A stretch of 64,000 nucleotides of DNA. Origin: Amaranthus tricolor. Lineage: Eukaryota > Streptophyta > Magnoliopsida > Caryophyllales > Amaranthaceae. The translations under genes were made by a program, and so were the position numbers. Below the pieces are notes generated by a model. The model saw nothing but the letters and a program-made list of their open reading frames with translations, was not told the DNA's origin and ran no database searches. Of the stretch, positions 39,500-52,796 are shown one piece after another (within the stretch, counting starts at the first letter, position 1; the number at the start of each line of letters is the position of its first letter). Location of the stretch: contig NC_080062.1 in NCBI RefSeq assembly GCF_026212465.1, positions 3,285,001-3,349,000 on the forward strand, written 5' to 3'.

Positions 39500-41538
39500 A
39501 TGGCGAAGGATAGTAGTCATCTTTTGTGTGATAGAAGTTGGATGTATCAAAGGCAATTTGATGACGGGGCCTTTAATATAAAATTCTTGCGGGGAGTAGA
39601 AGAATTCTTGAAATTTGCTATTAGTAAAAGTCGTGTAGTGGAAATTAGATGTCCTTGTTCCAAATGTAGAAACTTTGAATTTAAAAATTCGAGTGAAGTG
39701 AGAGATCATTTATTACAAAACGGTTTCGTAGAAAATTATTACGATTGGAGATATCATTGTTATATCATCGATGGTGAACGTAGCAGCAGTAATGCGTTTG
39801 ACCAAGAAAACCAATTAGTGCGCAGTGTGCATGATGCTGCTGACAGTAGATTCCCAAACAAATTTCATACCTGTTTTCCGCTAAGTAATTCGCCCAATGA
39901 CGAGGAGCATTCTCCTCAATATCAACCTCAGACGCACCCTCAAATTCTTTATCATCAGAATTGGCATCATCAACAATATTTTGTGGAGGAGTTGGATGAT
40001 GATGAGGATATGGATGATGAGGAGGAGGAGGAGGATGAGGAGGGACAACCACAAGTTCATCAACATCAACCACAACGACAACTTGCGTCGTGGGACAATT
40101 CAGAGGATCATAGGCCATTACTACCATGGCTTCCAATAAAAAAACAGTAAGTGCATTAATTAAAAATTAAATTAAATACATTTTTTATTACGTACTAATA
40201 TTTTTATTTTGTAGATTTGATGCTTTAAAGGAACCAAATTCAAGACGGGGCATCTCAGCAAATATTGGGAAGGCATTCAAGCTATCTCTAGACCCTTCTG
40301 GTACTTCTTGGACTAAGGTGCCAGAGAAACTAAAAAGGCTTTATTGGGAGGAATTTAAGGTATATTTTTATTTAGTTTATCGATTATTATTTTATTGATT
40401 TGATATTAATCGGGATAACTAATCACCATTGTTGAATTTACTTATAGAAATGTTATAAGTGGGATCCCCAAATTGATAAAGATGTCTACAACGCTTGGTA
40501 TAGTCGGTGCTCACAACGGTACCGGGATATAATGAACAAACTTAGAAAACGAGAGAGACAGAAATTGAAGGAGCAGGGATATAATGAACAATTCTTGAAT
40601 GCCTTGAAAACTTACTCCAATACCCAGGAATTTAAGGACAAAAGCAATCGAGGGAAAAGCAACAGGCGCAAAGGGAACGCCGATGCACCACCCTTACCCA
40701 CGTACCGTGGTGGTCCCATATCTGCCGCTCGATTGCGGGAAATGATGGTATGTAATTTTAATTTTAATTATCTTTATGATGTTTTACGCTTATTCTTATA
40801 AATAATATATTAATTGTATTTTTAGGTAAAGGAAGCTGACAACGTAGAGCCTACTCCTTATAACTTATTACTACGAACTAAAGGAGTATGCAACGAAGAT
40901 GGCCAGCGTGTCCTCATTACCGAACACGATAAAAAAATTGATGTAAGTTTTAATTTACCTCAAAAAGTAGTACTTATTATATATGTGTAATGTTATAAAC
41001 ATTTAATTCCTTTTTCTTGTAGGAGCACTATCGTAAACTCGAAGCTGAAGCAATAAGAAAAGGTGAAACTCCTGATTACTCTCAAATTTACAAAGAAGCA
41101 ATCGGGGAAGTGACCAGGATTAAGAAAAAACCACCTCTGTCTGCTCGTTATTATGGTTTAGGGTCGGCTAATGAGTTCTTCTATCCTGATCTTAATGATC
41201 ATCACTACACGCCTCGTGGGGAACGCAATACTCCTGATGAGATGAGGGTGCGACTTGAGGAGCTTAAGCGGATTTATAATGAGTTAAAGATATTCATGCA
41301 AGCTCAACTTGATGAGAACAATCCGACCAAAGAATCAATTCGCACGATAAAACAACGTTTGCAAGCTCTGGAAGAGACCGCCCAACAATTACAGCGTGCA
41401 TTGGGAGGGGAAAGCAGTATTGCCGGCATTGGACATAGTGCTGATGGATCGGGTGGTCGTCCAGGTACGGGTGGTGATATGGGAGCAAGTACTCTTGGTG
41501 AATCTGGTGAAAACTGTGGATCACGTAGTTCTCGTTGA
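39500..41538 (+). CDS. En/Spm (CACTA)-derived protein: transposase-associated domain joined to Transposase_24 domain; 5 exons
   Basis: Exons 39500-40146, 40215-40359, 40448-40747, 40826-40942 and 41023-41538 join in frame with consensus borders to give 574 residues without a stop. Residues about 11-90 match the plant transposase-associated domain (DRSWMYQRQFDDG, EIRCPCSKCRN, GFVENYYDWRYHC), which is normally the N-terminus of TnpD-type CACTA transposases. An acidic run (about 163-181) follows. Residues about 240-370 match Transposase_24/Ptta (AFKLSLDPSGTSWTKVPE, YNAWYSRCSQRYRDIMNKLR, RKGNADAPPLPTYRGGPIS), the TnpA-like DNA-binding part. The C-terminus has a coiled-coil stretch (RVRLEELKRIYNELK.. 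to QLQRALGG) and a Gly/Ser tail. No Transposase_21 catalytic domain is found nearby and no CACTA ends bracket it. It may be one half of an element, or a gene that has kept its frame for a host role. Confidence 0.85.
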
Positions 41539-43295
41539 TTGGGTAGTCGCTCTAGTTGTGGCAGCTATCATGGTGGATGCACTTTTTAGCTAAGAATATC
41601 ATTTTTTTATTAAAAACACTAACTTATGTAGAGTTTAATTATAAAGAATTAATGTATAATATAAGTTATTTTATTAATGATAAATTTGTCTTCTAAGTGT
41701 TTATGTTTGAAGATTATAATTTATGTTAAATTTAAAATGTTATTCATAAAAAATAATAGGATATTTGTTATTAATATGAAATAATAACAAATAATTATTA
41801 ATTTTTTTATATTTGACATTTATCCTATGCTGTGTGACCAAATTGGCCGTAAAAAAGGCTATAGAAATTGATTTGGCGTTAAATATTTTGGCCACAAGTC
41901 ATTTATGTTGCTTTTTTTGTTGCTGTTAATAGATACTTCCTCCGTTTTATAATATTTGCTACATTTTTTATTTTTACCAATTTTATATTACTTGCTATAT
42001 TTCTATTTTTAATAATAAAACAACCATATAAATATCTATTTTACCCCTATTTTTATTGATGGGGCAAATTTTATTTTAACCGCAAGCGCACGGTGTACGT
42101 GTAGCTACGGGTCGAACACAAGGAGGCAAGTTAACTAATTTATTTGCCTTATGACAACAAGACACCGATCAACAAGTAGTTGAGTTGAGAAACTAATAAT
42201 ACAATGCAAATAAAACTATTAATTAAAGCTAAGACAATGATTAATACGAAAATAATAATAATAATATGATAAATCTAGGGCGTCGATTATCACCTAATTC
42301 TAACATGGGAGTCAATTACTCTCATAATTGTATGAATTTGAGTCACTGGCATAATTAAACGTGATTTAATTAACCTCAAGCTTCCACTCTATTGATCAAT
42401 ATCGGTTTAAGACCTTACTAGTGTTAATCCTCAAACTTCCGTTTTATTCGCTAAACTAATAGGAATTTAACTTAAATATATCTCAATCCTAAATCAATCC
42501 TAATCTCAAACTTTCGTTTTATATAAAAGGACAATAAAGATATTCAAACTAAGATTCATTAAGCATAGGTTTAATCATAGACTCAAATTTCACACAATAA
42601 ATCGATAAAATATCATCCCATGCTTCGAATTAGGGTTTTTACCCTAATTCTAGAGTGGAAAACTACTCACTAGACATGGTAATAAAAATGCAATTCATGA
42701 TGAATGATGACTTAATTGAAACACTAACATGAAAATGATGAATGATTTCAATGCACAAAGATAAATAATAAAGCAACAAATAAAGAAAACTTACTAGTTG
42801 AGAAGAACGTAAATGTAAATTGCGAGGGAATTTAACGTAACAATGGAGTTTAACAACAAAGAGCTCTCAAAGAAAAAAACGCTGAGGATTAAAGATTAAA
42901 ACCTAAAAACTAACTTATGACAAAAATAACTACCACTATTTATTGTGGCTCCAAAAAGTAACCGTCGAACGCACGAACAAAACACTTGACATGATGGCGA
43001 CGACTCGTGACATCAGGAGCGACGAGTCATCGCTTTGCTACTGCCTGGGGTATGTGACTTCAGTGAGTTGGCGACGAGTCGTGACAAGTTGGAATAATTA
43101 TTAGTTTTTATTTTAAGTTTTACTATAATTGATGAACAAATTAATAAAAGTGGATAAAAGTAAAGTGCTTTTGGAAAAATTAAGAGATAAGTGTGGATGA
43201 GATTAAAAAATAAGTTGAATATGTGGTTAAGAATAAAAAAAAAATAAACGAGTCATGATAAAAAAAATAAAAATTTGATAAATTTAAGAAGCCGA
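41539..43295. other. 3' flank of the transposase-derived gene and retroelement-like fragment
   Basis: No gene seen. 41835-41900 has tggccgt/ggcgtt/tggccac words like the gcgaca/tcgcc repeats upstream of the gene, as in CACTA subterminal regions. 42070-42130 has cgcaagcgcacggtgtacgt and gggtcgaacacaaggagg, a phrase I associate with plant LTR retrotransposon flanks; 42960-43080 has gacgactcgtgac / gcgacgagtc words. These are remnants, not an intact element. Confidence 0.45.
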
Positions 43296-43660
43296 CACTA
43301 CATTAAATTTAACTTTTTGTGATATTAGATTTAGTGGCATTAAAAAAATGTCACTGATTTATATTTTTTGTGTAATAATTATTAGTTTTTATTTTAAGTT
43401 CTACTATAAAGTGATTTATTAACACTTTATTTGGTATTTAGTGGCCTATGTAATTGTTACTATAGTCTATAATGACATTTATGAGAAATGTCACTACATT
43501 CTATGTCGCGAAAAGCTTGAGTATGATTTTTTATTATAATGTTAAAGGGTCTAATAAATGTCACTAAATCCACTATATATACTATTAGAAATTTAAAGTA
43601 GTGACATTTAAATTAAATGTTGCTAAATATATCCCACTAAAAACAAATAATGTTGTAGTG
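43296..43660. mobile_element. Miniature CACTA element, 365 bp
   Basis: It starts cactacatta and ends taatgttgtagtg, the inverted CACTA hallmark, flanked by cga and cgg (3-bp target, one mismatch). The interior has several direct and inverted copies of gtgacattt/aaatgtcac (subterminal repeats). Non-coding. Confidence 0.8.
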
Positions 43661-44671
43661 CGGGCGCCCCTTTTTTTAATTAAACATTTTAAAATTATAA
43701 GTGATCATTTTAACACATTAAATATATATAGCTCAACTAAATAAAAATGGTCTGACCATAGGACCGTACGTATACTTTAAAAATTTGTGAAAATTAATTC
43801 AAAAATTTTTAATTGCAACTTGCACATACTACAACATTTACATCCCCACCTCAATTGAATATTGTTTTAGTTAAACAGCAACTACTTTCTTAATTTGTAG
43901 TTTTTTTTATTTTGGTTTATACTGATTAATTTGTATTATTTTTATTTTTAAACTATGATCCACTACTTTGTTTTAATCTCATCCATACATTTTAACTTTC
44001 TTTTAATTTCATCTACACAATTATTCTCTCTTTTAATTTATTACCTTATCCACCTTTTCCTTCAAAAACAAAAACTTTCTTGTTGATGCAAATTATACAG
44101 GACATAAGGAGTACATTATTAGAACATAGAAATATTGCACTATTTATTCATCACATGTAATTTTTGATTAGTTTTAATTTATAAGTTAAAACATAGTCAG
44201 GTGGGATGTTATTTAATTCGTATTAGTATAAAGATTATTAATATCAATTTTTATAATTTTTTTATTATACATGGTTAGAGATATTAAGAATTAAATTAAT
44301 ATATTAAATTACATAAAAAGTCAAATGATACAAGTATTTTAAAACGAAAAAAATGTCACATTTAAAAAATTTTAAATTTAATTCTCACCTAAGCGTAAAT
44401 TCACTTTGGCATCAATGAAAAAAAAACCATCCCCTCAAATTGTCTAATTCAATTCCATGAAATGACACAATTAAAACCCTTCTGTCTATCATAATACAAT
44501 TGACTTTTTTCCTTCCCTTAATTCACTCTCTTTTTTTTTCCTATTTAATTCTCAAGTTACTTTCATTCCATCAATATCCCATTAACTCTCATGAATTCCT
44601 CTATCTAGCAAGCTAAGCTTAGTAAGTTCTTACAATACAAGAAATCTTATCTTATTATAAATATAATTCTA
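43661..44671. other. Upstream region of the C2H2 gene with a Stowaway-family fragment
   Basis: 44175-44345 carries the dispersed-repeat signature (acatagtcaggtgggatgtt, ttaagaattaaattaatata). The 250 bp before the ATG are leader-like, with CT-rich stretches and tataaatataattc just upstream. No gene of its own. Confidence 0.5.
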
Positions 44672-45424
44672 ATGGAGCAAGAAAATTGTTCAAACATATG
44701 GCTTAAAACAAAGAATACGATGAAAAGAATTAACAAAAGATCATGTTCACCGTTATGGGATAATTATCAAGAAAAAGAAGATCATGCAATTTGTGGGTCC
44801 CATGGAGTACGGCTAATTTGGCCTCCAAGATCATATTCGTGTAGTTTTTGCAAGAAGGAGTTTAAATCAGCTCAAGCTCTTGGAGGACACATGAATGTTC
44901 ATAGAAGAGATAGAGCTTTACTCAAACAAGTCAAGATCATCACTTCTAATGATGATGATCATCATCATCATATTGATCATGATCATGATCATGTGATGAT
45001 GAGTTCTTCAAAATCAATGCTTTCACAAAACCCATCTCAAATTTGTAACCCTAGTAATAAGACTAATATTGTAGCTCATAATCATCTATCTGATCTATCT
45101 AGGGTTTCTACTAATTATTCAAATAATGGGGTTAAGAAGGTGATTAGTGGTACTAAGGATGTTGTGAAAGATGATTATTCCATGGGGTTAGATTTAACTA
45201 TAGGGGCATACCAAAAAGAGGGTGAGTGTTTGAAGAACAAGAGGTTTAAGAAAATTAATGGTGATTCTAATCTAATTGGTTTATTTCCATTATTTGAAGA
45301 GATTAAGTGTTCTAATGCTAATGATTGTGATTTATTAATGCCGGCTATTTGGAGTAATGGGAAATCTAAAGAGGAGCTTGATCTTGAGCTTAGACTTGGT
45401 GATGCATCTTACAAGGTCAAGTAG
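44672..45424 (+). CDS. SUPERMAN-type single C2H2 zinc-finger repressor, intronless
   Basis: 250 residues, one exon, as usual for this family. One zinc finger, [20 protein letters not shown] (54-73) followed by MNVHRRDRA, with Cys57, Cys60, His73, His77 and the plant-specific QALGGH (68-73). The preceding WPPR (50-53) is the mark of the SUP/RBE/ZFP10/ZFP11 group. The C-terminus ends with an EAR repression motif LDLELRLG (236-243); a second LxLxL-like motif GLDLTIG lies at about 172-178. Such proteins are nuclear and recruit TOPLESS-type co-repressors to limit cell growth or set organ borders. An Asp/His run (about 93-107) follows the finger. ATG choice: first in frame after a leader-like stretch. 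Which SUP-like member it is cannot be told safely. Confidence 0.95.
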   Translation: MEQENCSNIWLKTKNTMKRINKRSCSPLWDNYQEKEDHAICGSHGVRLIWPPRSYSCSFCKKEFKSAQALGGHMNVHRRDRALLKQVKIITSNDDDHHHHIDHDHDHVMMSSSKSMLSQNPSQICNPSNKTNIVAHNHLSDLSRVSTNYSNNGVKKVISGTKDVVKDDYSMGLDLTIGAYQKEGECLKNKRFKKINGDSNLIGLFPLFEEIKCSNANDCDLLMPAIWSNGKSKEELDLELRLGDASYKVK

Positions 45425-48400
45425 CTATTATTATTATCACCAATGTCATAGTGTTAATCTCAAAACATTGATGATGATCATCATTTTTTCTGTTTATTAT
45501 GATTTTCTTAAGCATTTTTTATTAATTTATTATTAATGTTTGAAATTATTAACTACAACCTTTGTTTTTTGATGACTATACTTCTTTTTATGTAAGAGCT
45601 TCTCGAGAAAGGTGTTATTGTTAAAAACAAAGAGGATACTATATATTGTTAATTTAGATTTATTCGTGGTCTTAGTTACGCATTATTGGGATTGTACAAG
45701 TGAATTTCATTATTCATACAATGAGGTGGTCATTATATACCCCTTTGTATTAATTTGAACTTTGAATTTTAAATCTATAAGAATATTTTGTTTGATTCTA
45801 CTATGTTTATGGAGTATATGTAGCTTTAATTTTCTCAAATATATTTGTTTAACAAAAGATTTTACTCAAATTTTGAACTTTTAATTTAGAATAGTTTTTT
45901 TTTTTTTTTTTTTTTTTTTTGCAACTTAATTTTGAATTTAGAACAATTGTTTATTAGTAGGTTTAATCAAATAGATATAATGTCAAGAAATCTTTATCAT
46001 ATTTGTGTTTATGAAGTACATAATCTTTATTATGTTTCTCATATATTAATATTGATTATTAAGATTGAGAGTGACATGCAATGGCAATGTCACTTCATTG
46101 TATACACACGCTTGAATTAAGCTTTGAGGTCTCATTTTCAACTTGCATATTTCAATCAATTTGACATAATTAAACCTTTAATTCTTTGTCCCACAAACTT
46201 CATTTCACTTTTCAATTTAATATGTTTCACTAAAATTTACTTCTTTTTTACATATGTAATTTATATATTCATCATATTTAAATATTTTTCACATTATACC
46301 ATCAAATATCGCCTTTTATTTTCTTAATTTTTCCACCAATCATTTATGGAGCAAAATTGGCAAGGACATGAGATCAAACATATAAGTGATAGTATGTAAT
46401 TAAATTAAGGGTAAAAATAATGATTAGCTTAAAATTTAGGGTAGCGTATGCTCCCCTTCAATTTTTTTTTTGACATATTAGGATTTTTTATTTTCTTTGA
46501 TAATGTTTTGCTGATCATCATTGGTAGAAATCTGATAGTTGATGATGTCGCTCGTGGTTGTCCTCCTCTAGACCAAATCGATTCGTAAATTTTTAATTCG
46601 CTCACCTGTGACAAAACTCACAAGACTATTGTACAATAGAGCATTTGAACAAAGTATTTAATACAAATTTTTATCTATAGATTAGTTATATATGTCTATG
46701 AATAACATAGTATTCCCTAATATTAAGTTTGCCTTGTGGACTTTTATAAGTGATTATTTTTTTCATAAAATATGACAAATCTAAACAATGAATAGATAAA
46801 ATTTAAGCTATGTTGTGAAATAAGCTACCAAATTACTAGGAATACATGAAGAATCAATCATCAAATTGTCATTTAGAAAAAAAGGTTTGTCGAGTTCGAT
46901 AAGAATGTTACTTCTTCATGTGGTTAATCATACAAGGGTCTTCATAATATCTTTGTAATCCAATTTCTTGCCATATTATGCGGGGTCATTGTCTCTAATA
47001 TCTTTGACTTGCCGAGTTTCCGTGTAAACAAATTAGTTATATTTAGACATGTCAAAATAGTCCGTCGACACGGGTTAATTACAGGTTGGGTTATGTTGGG
47101 TTTAGATCAATTAAATATTTTTTTTTTGTAAAAAAGATTAAATTATTGATTTTAAGACTACAACGAATAAATATTGACTCAAAATACAAAAAATTAATTA
47201 GAAGTATAGTAGATTCAAACTAAAAAGATAACGTGAAACTTAAAAGGCTGACAAATGAAAACAAGTTAGAATGGTCTGGTTTTGAGTTAGGGTCAAACTT
47301 GAACTAGTTTTTTCGGATCAGATCATTTTCGTGTTAAGGATCAAACTTTTTAAATTATAATTCACTAATTTTCAATCGGTTTTCGGATTGTATCAAATTT
47401 TGATGAGTCTAGCTATATCTACCAATGTTCACACCTAGACTAAGATCAGTTTCGGTGTAATTATATATGTTGTACAAGATATGTATGACTTTTTGAGTAT
47501 TTGACTAGTTAAGCTCTAGTTTTAGTTTAGTTCTATACATGTGATGCAAGCATTAATCCTAAATCTCACCTACTAAGAAATATAAAATGTTTGTAGTAAT
47601 TACACATACGACTCCTAATTAAAGGTTTGTTTTCTATGAAAATTAATTAAATTGAAATTGAATTAAAACAAAATGAAGTGAAAGTGATTGTACATCTAAA
47701 TTGACATGTGATAAAGAACTTATTTTATAAAATTATTAATTGAATTGAACTGAACACTAAAGATTAATCATCATCATACTTAGTGTATTCCGCCCATAGA
47801 AAACTATGGTCAGGGTCTGGGGAAGGAAGGACAGCGGCAACTCATACCCATAAAATGAGAGCGCGACTAAAGAGTCCCTCGACTTGAGAAAGAATAGGAG
47901 CAGTTTCTGCAACAGCTAGGGTCGAATGAGACTGAAGCGGACTCAGCAGGTATACATCGTATCGCCCAGGCATGACCTTTAAACATAAAAAGATACTAAA
48001 AATTATGGTTGGTTTAAAGTTAATTACTCTCATTATAGCATAGGGTAATGAATTATTAAATTAAACTATGTACTACTCCATAATATTCTAAGGTCTAAGA
48101 TCTTAATTATAAGCTTAAAATTTTAGTTGAGTTAACAGTTTGAAAAATAAAAGTGCATGATAAACAAAAAGCATGGCCGACTCTAGGAGTGGCTGAAATG
48201 GACCACCTCCCAAGGTCCAAAAATTAAAAGTACAATTAGATACATTATGAAAAAATGCTCTAAAAATTTTCATTAAATATTCGTCAAAAATAATGCTAAA
48301 TGCATGTGAAAGAAATCTGATATGGGAATTATAGGATTGCAAAATACTGTCAAATCTTTAAGAAACAATTTATTATATTCTCAATTACATTAATTAAATT

Positions 48401-50840
48401 TGGCTTTTCCATTACAACAAAGAGTTTACATTGGGTGATTTCATTAAATTTAATGAAGTAATTTTTATAATTGAATTGACATAAAAAAAATGGACCACAT
48501 AGACACATTATTCGACAAAGAAATCCATGAAAATATGTAATTTTAATTGGTCTTTGATTTTTTGAGGGCTAATACGGGTGATTTTTTTGTGTTAATTTAG
48601 GTTTGAATATATAGGATTTGTGAATTAAAGAGAAAAGGCCGACAGTTCACTTAAATTGTAGAAAAAAAAATTTCTAAATTATCTCTGACTTCTAATTTTG
48701 CACAGGACTTCAACATGATCAGAATCAACCCGACAAAAAGGGCAGTTTTTGACAAGGATGGATCATCATACATTAAAGAAAGAAATATTTCATGTTTGAT
48801 CAAATAAACATAGCTTTTGCCCACAATTAATTAATTAGTCTTCATCTACACCTAATTATCCCCTTTGAATTTTCTTTGTTTCTATTTTTGTTGCATTTAA
48901 TCCGAGAAACAAGGATGCAGATTTCAGAAATCAGACAAGATAGTATTACTGAAATACTGATGAATTATAACTCTACTTCTTAGAAAAAGAAATTCACAAA
49001 TATATCTCTTTACCCATAAACTGCCATAATATTTTTATGTAAATTTTTACATTCGAGTTAGACTACTAGTTGAAGATTTTTTCCTTTTTTGTATTAAAAG
49101 ATATTTTCTCGTCATATCCTGTAATAAATAAATAAATAAATAATTTAAAGTGATTTGAGGTTCGATTTTTATATATTTGTTAAATTAAATTTTTGTAAAT
49201 AATATTACAAAATAGAAAAAATAATTTAAATTAAAATGTTTTTCAATGAGGAAAATGTTGTCTGAGAGGCTGTAACAACATTTTGTAACAATTTTACTTT
49301 AAGCCAGATACATCGATTTTGACCTGAAAATAGGAGAAATTTATTTTAAAAAAATTATTTGTTTTAAAATAAGCTTTTTTTAAAAAAAATCTCTAGTAAT
49401 AAATCAAAGAAGAATTGCTTAAAAGTTAAATTTTTAAATAGCCTAAAAAATCATTTATCAATTTTTTTTCTATGTAAATAACTACTCCTTGTGTACCTAA
49501 GACATTGCAACCATATGACATTACACGCATATTAAGTAAATGTAGTTGAAATAATTAAACTATGTGAATAAAATTAACAAAGAAAATATATGGATAAAAT
49601 AAAAAAAAAAATTAATGCTATTATTACATAAAATAAAAAATATAGTAAAATTAAAGAGTTAAAATTAGATCAAAAGTGTTGAAATGTCTTAGGTATAGAA
49701 GGAATAATGAGTTGACAAGAATGAAAATTACTCCAAAATAAAGCCTAAAACAACGCTGAAAAGTGAAAAAAAAGGAAGTGTATCAGTAATAAAAAGATAA
49801 TTACTTGCAGTAAAAATATTTTTTGCTGAAAAACCAGCTAATTTTAAGTAGAACCTGACTTTTTTCTTAACCAAGTGAAACTGATGAACTATATATGGGT
49901 TTTAAGAAGAGTTATATAAATGCACACTGGAATACAAGTTTACACATGGGGTGAATTTAGATGCATGTAACAACTAACAAGTGTACATGTTATATTTTAT
50001 GTGATTCAGAAATACAGGCATGTTAGATTTTGAGTTCGATTCTCGTTAATCATTTTCCTTAAGAACTCGACCCTCCCCTTGAAGCCACAACGTATCTTAT
50101 AACAAAATAAAATAAAATAAAAATGAAATGTGATGTTTGTCATTGCATTGTGGGTGTCTTTACACCTTCTAATGAGACATGCTCCCGTCTTTCTTTGATT
50201 TTTTCATATTGAACTTGTTGTAATATCAGTGAAATTTAATAAAAAAAGAAATAGTGTTGAATAACTTGATTAAAAATAAATTAATGATTAAATTGAATAG
50301 TCAAAATGGAGAAATTGAATAAATTTGTGGATAAGATTTTAAAACAATAGTAGACTTATTGCCAAAGAAGAAAGAGTGTAAAATTAGTGTGACAAAATAA
50401 TTGGAGAGTGAAAAAGGTTGAACACCAAATCTCAAATGACACTGTCTCACGGTAAGACCATTTTTATTGGACTAACTCAATAAACACTTATTATTTAAAA
50501 GTGATAATTTGCAGTTTTAAAGTGATCATTTATAGTAGTGATCAATTTTTATATTCTTAAGAGGTGATCAATTAGAAAATCGAATATTTTATGGATCTTC
50601 TTATGGTGATCGGTCTTATAGAAGAATTTATGTAAACATTTACCTTCAATGCTATCTCGTATAAAACAAATTTTAAAATGAAACAGTCACATAATGAGAC
50701 TATCGTGTCTATCGATATATTTAGTGTATTGATCAATACAATTTTAAAGTGATAAATTAGAGAAATAGACTAATTATATAGGCTCGTCTTATAGTAAAAT
50801 GGTCTGATATAAGACGAGTTGCGAATAAATGTGAAAAATT
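45425..50840. other. Gene-poor AT-rich DNA downstream of the C2H2 gene
   Basis: No supported gene in 5.4 kb. Contains a T-run (about 45893-45920), a SINE-like repeat (see 47767-47902), a decayed fragment ggccgactctaggagtggct at 48175-48230, and a loose inverted pair of gtctcacggtaagaccattt (50450) against tatcagaccattttactata (minus strand, about 50800). Confidence 0.5.
47767..47902. repeat. SINE-like dispersed repeat, copy 1
   Basis: gtgtattccgcccatagaaa, actatggtcagggtctgggg and cctcgacttgagaaaga recur in the same order at 60090-60228. Dispersed, short and GC-richer than its surroundings; the class is inference. Confidence 0.55.
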
Positions 50841-50844
50841 AAAA

Positions 50845-51330
50845 ACAAATAAGCTATTTATCAAAATGATATTTTCCAAAATAAGCGTCTCCTTGCCAAA
50901 GTTGAGGTTAGATATGTTCGCAGTTACTAACAACGAAAAAATAAATTGATCAAAAAAGTCAAAATTCTTTATTCATTTTTACTAACAGCGAACAAAATAT
51001 GGACAATGTATAGCGTTGGAAGCGACAAAATATGAAAAACTAAGGGCCAACAAACTTTGTTTTATTTTTTTTTTGTCGTTACAACGCTATGACATGGTCT
51101 CGCTTTTGTTCATTGCTACTAACAGCGAACAAAGCATTTTGACTTTTTTAACTAACTTCTTTGTTTGTTGTTAGTAACAACGAACAAAGCATTTTGACTT
51201 TTTTAACTAGCTTTTTTGTTTGCTGTTACTAACAGCAAATATACTTGACTTTAGACTCGACATGAATACGCTTATTTTTAGAACTAAAATTTTCCCAAGC
51301 TTATTTTGAAATTTTTTTTATAATAAGCAT
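50845..51330. repeat. Foldback repeat with ttgctgttactaacagc modules
   Basis: Outer arms aaaataagcgtctccttgcc and, reversed, aaaataagcgtattcatgtc. Inside, actaacagcgaacaaa and gcattttgacttttttaact occur repeatedly, partly inverted. Non-coding, MITE-like. Confidence 0.6.
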
Positions 51331-51533
51331 ATTCATTTCATTTTTTCCAAAAATGTTAGCAAAACACTTCCACATATATAACACGCCAGTGAAAGCCCAT
51401 ATAGCTAATAAACATGTGGCCTTCTTGGACACTAGGCCCAAGGGCTAAATGAGCCCAACAGTAAGAGAGAAGCACTTATTCCAAAGCTACTCTCCTTCAT
51501 AAGTGTATTTGTTTATCGCAAATTCTTACTTGA

Positions 51534-51866
51534 GACCGTCTTTATAAGAGACGCGTCTCAAATGGATCGGCCCATTATTACTTAAAAAAACAACTACCAA
51601 AAAAATGCGTGTTGTATAATCTTATTTGGAGTTTGTGTTATAACCTATTGAAATTGGTATTATAACCTATTAAAATTAGTATCTCCAAATAGGTAATACT
51701 AACTTTAATAGGTTATAAAACCAACTCCAAATACCAACTATAATAGGTTATAACACCAACTTCAATAGATTATAACTCCAACTTCAAATAGGCTCAAACG
51801 CGCGCATCAGTTTTTCTTAGGCCTGAAGAGTCGTCTCTTATAAAGACGGTCTTTTAGAAGAGGCGT
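51534..51866. repeat. TIR repeat with gaccgtctttataagagac ends
   Basis: The left gagaccgtctttataagaga and right, reversed, aagaccgtctttataagaga differ by very little. The centre has four or five imperfect copies of ataggttataacaccaac. Non-coding. Confidence 0.7.
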
Positions 51867-52315
51867 TGTTTGTTCATTTTTTGAATTTACAAAAATACAA
51901 AATATTACTTTATTAAATTGTGATTTGGTATTACGGAGATAAAATAGGGTTGATATAGAATTACTTTATAATGTTGATGAATCCTTCATTTGTGTTATAT
52001 ATAATTTGCATCTCTTAGGGTGTTAAACAGTAAATGGTGTTTGACGAACCGAAACGCTAACAATAAGAAAGAGACAGGTGCTTAACGAACCAAAACGTTT
52101 CGGGTAAGAAACAGACAGCATTAATTCAGACGTTGATGTAACATTACTTTTGTGCCCTATCAATTGATGGAATCATGAATTAGGTGTCTGACTCATGTTA
52201 TTCAAGCTTTAATTAATTTTATTTAACATATTAAAATAATAAAAATTAATGTAATAATCTTTGATTTGTCACAAATCAAACAAATTTAACTTCATTATGT
52301 TTTAACTAAAAATTA

Positions 52316-52588
52316 CTCCCTCCTATTCAGCTTATGTGTCCCATTTTCTTTTATAGTCAAGTCACCTTAATTGTCCCTTTTCTATTTTTGGTATGGGTTT
52401 TTGACTTTTATGCCCTTAGTAACTTTATCTTATTTTCAATTATAGTCTCCATTACCCATACTAATTTTCCTCCCTTACATTAAAAAGCCCATAATACCAC
52501 TCTCTTTCCTATCCTAAGGGTCCCACTTTTGACTCTCTTTAAAATCCGTGAAAAGTCAAATGGGACTCTTAAGGTGAATAGGAGGGAG
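52316..52588. mobile_element. Stowaway MITE, 273 bp, clean ends and TA target
   Basis: Left CTCCCTCCTATTCAGCTTA and right, reversed, CTCCCTCCTATTCACCTTA; TA at 52314-52315 and 52589-52590. Inner ends continue as gtcccat on both sides. Non-coding. Confidence 0.9.
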
Positions 52589-52796
52589 TATTAAAAGTTA
52601 ATATAAAAGAATATGTGATTTGAGCATTTCAAATAATATTTCACTTACTTATAATATTTCTTACACATGAGTTGCAAATCACAATATATAAAATAAAATT
52701 AAATGATAAATAGTGCTAATGACAATAATGTAGCATACATATAATTACAGAGAAAGTACATAAATTATAATTAATCCCTAAATAGCCTATGTAGAT

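Noticed and set aside
39765..40136. Antisense frame opposite exon 1 of the transposase-derived gene
   Set aside because: Shadow of the sense acidic and Gln/His-rich stretch.
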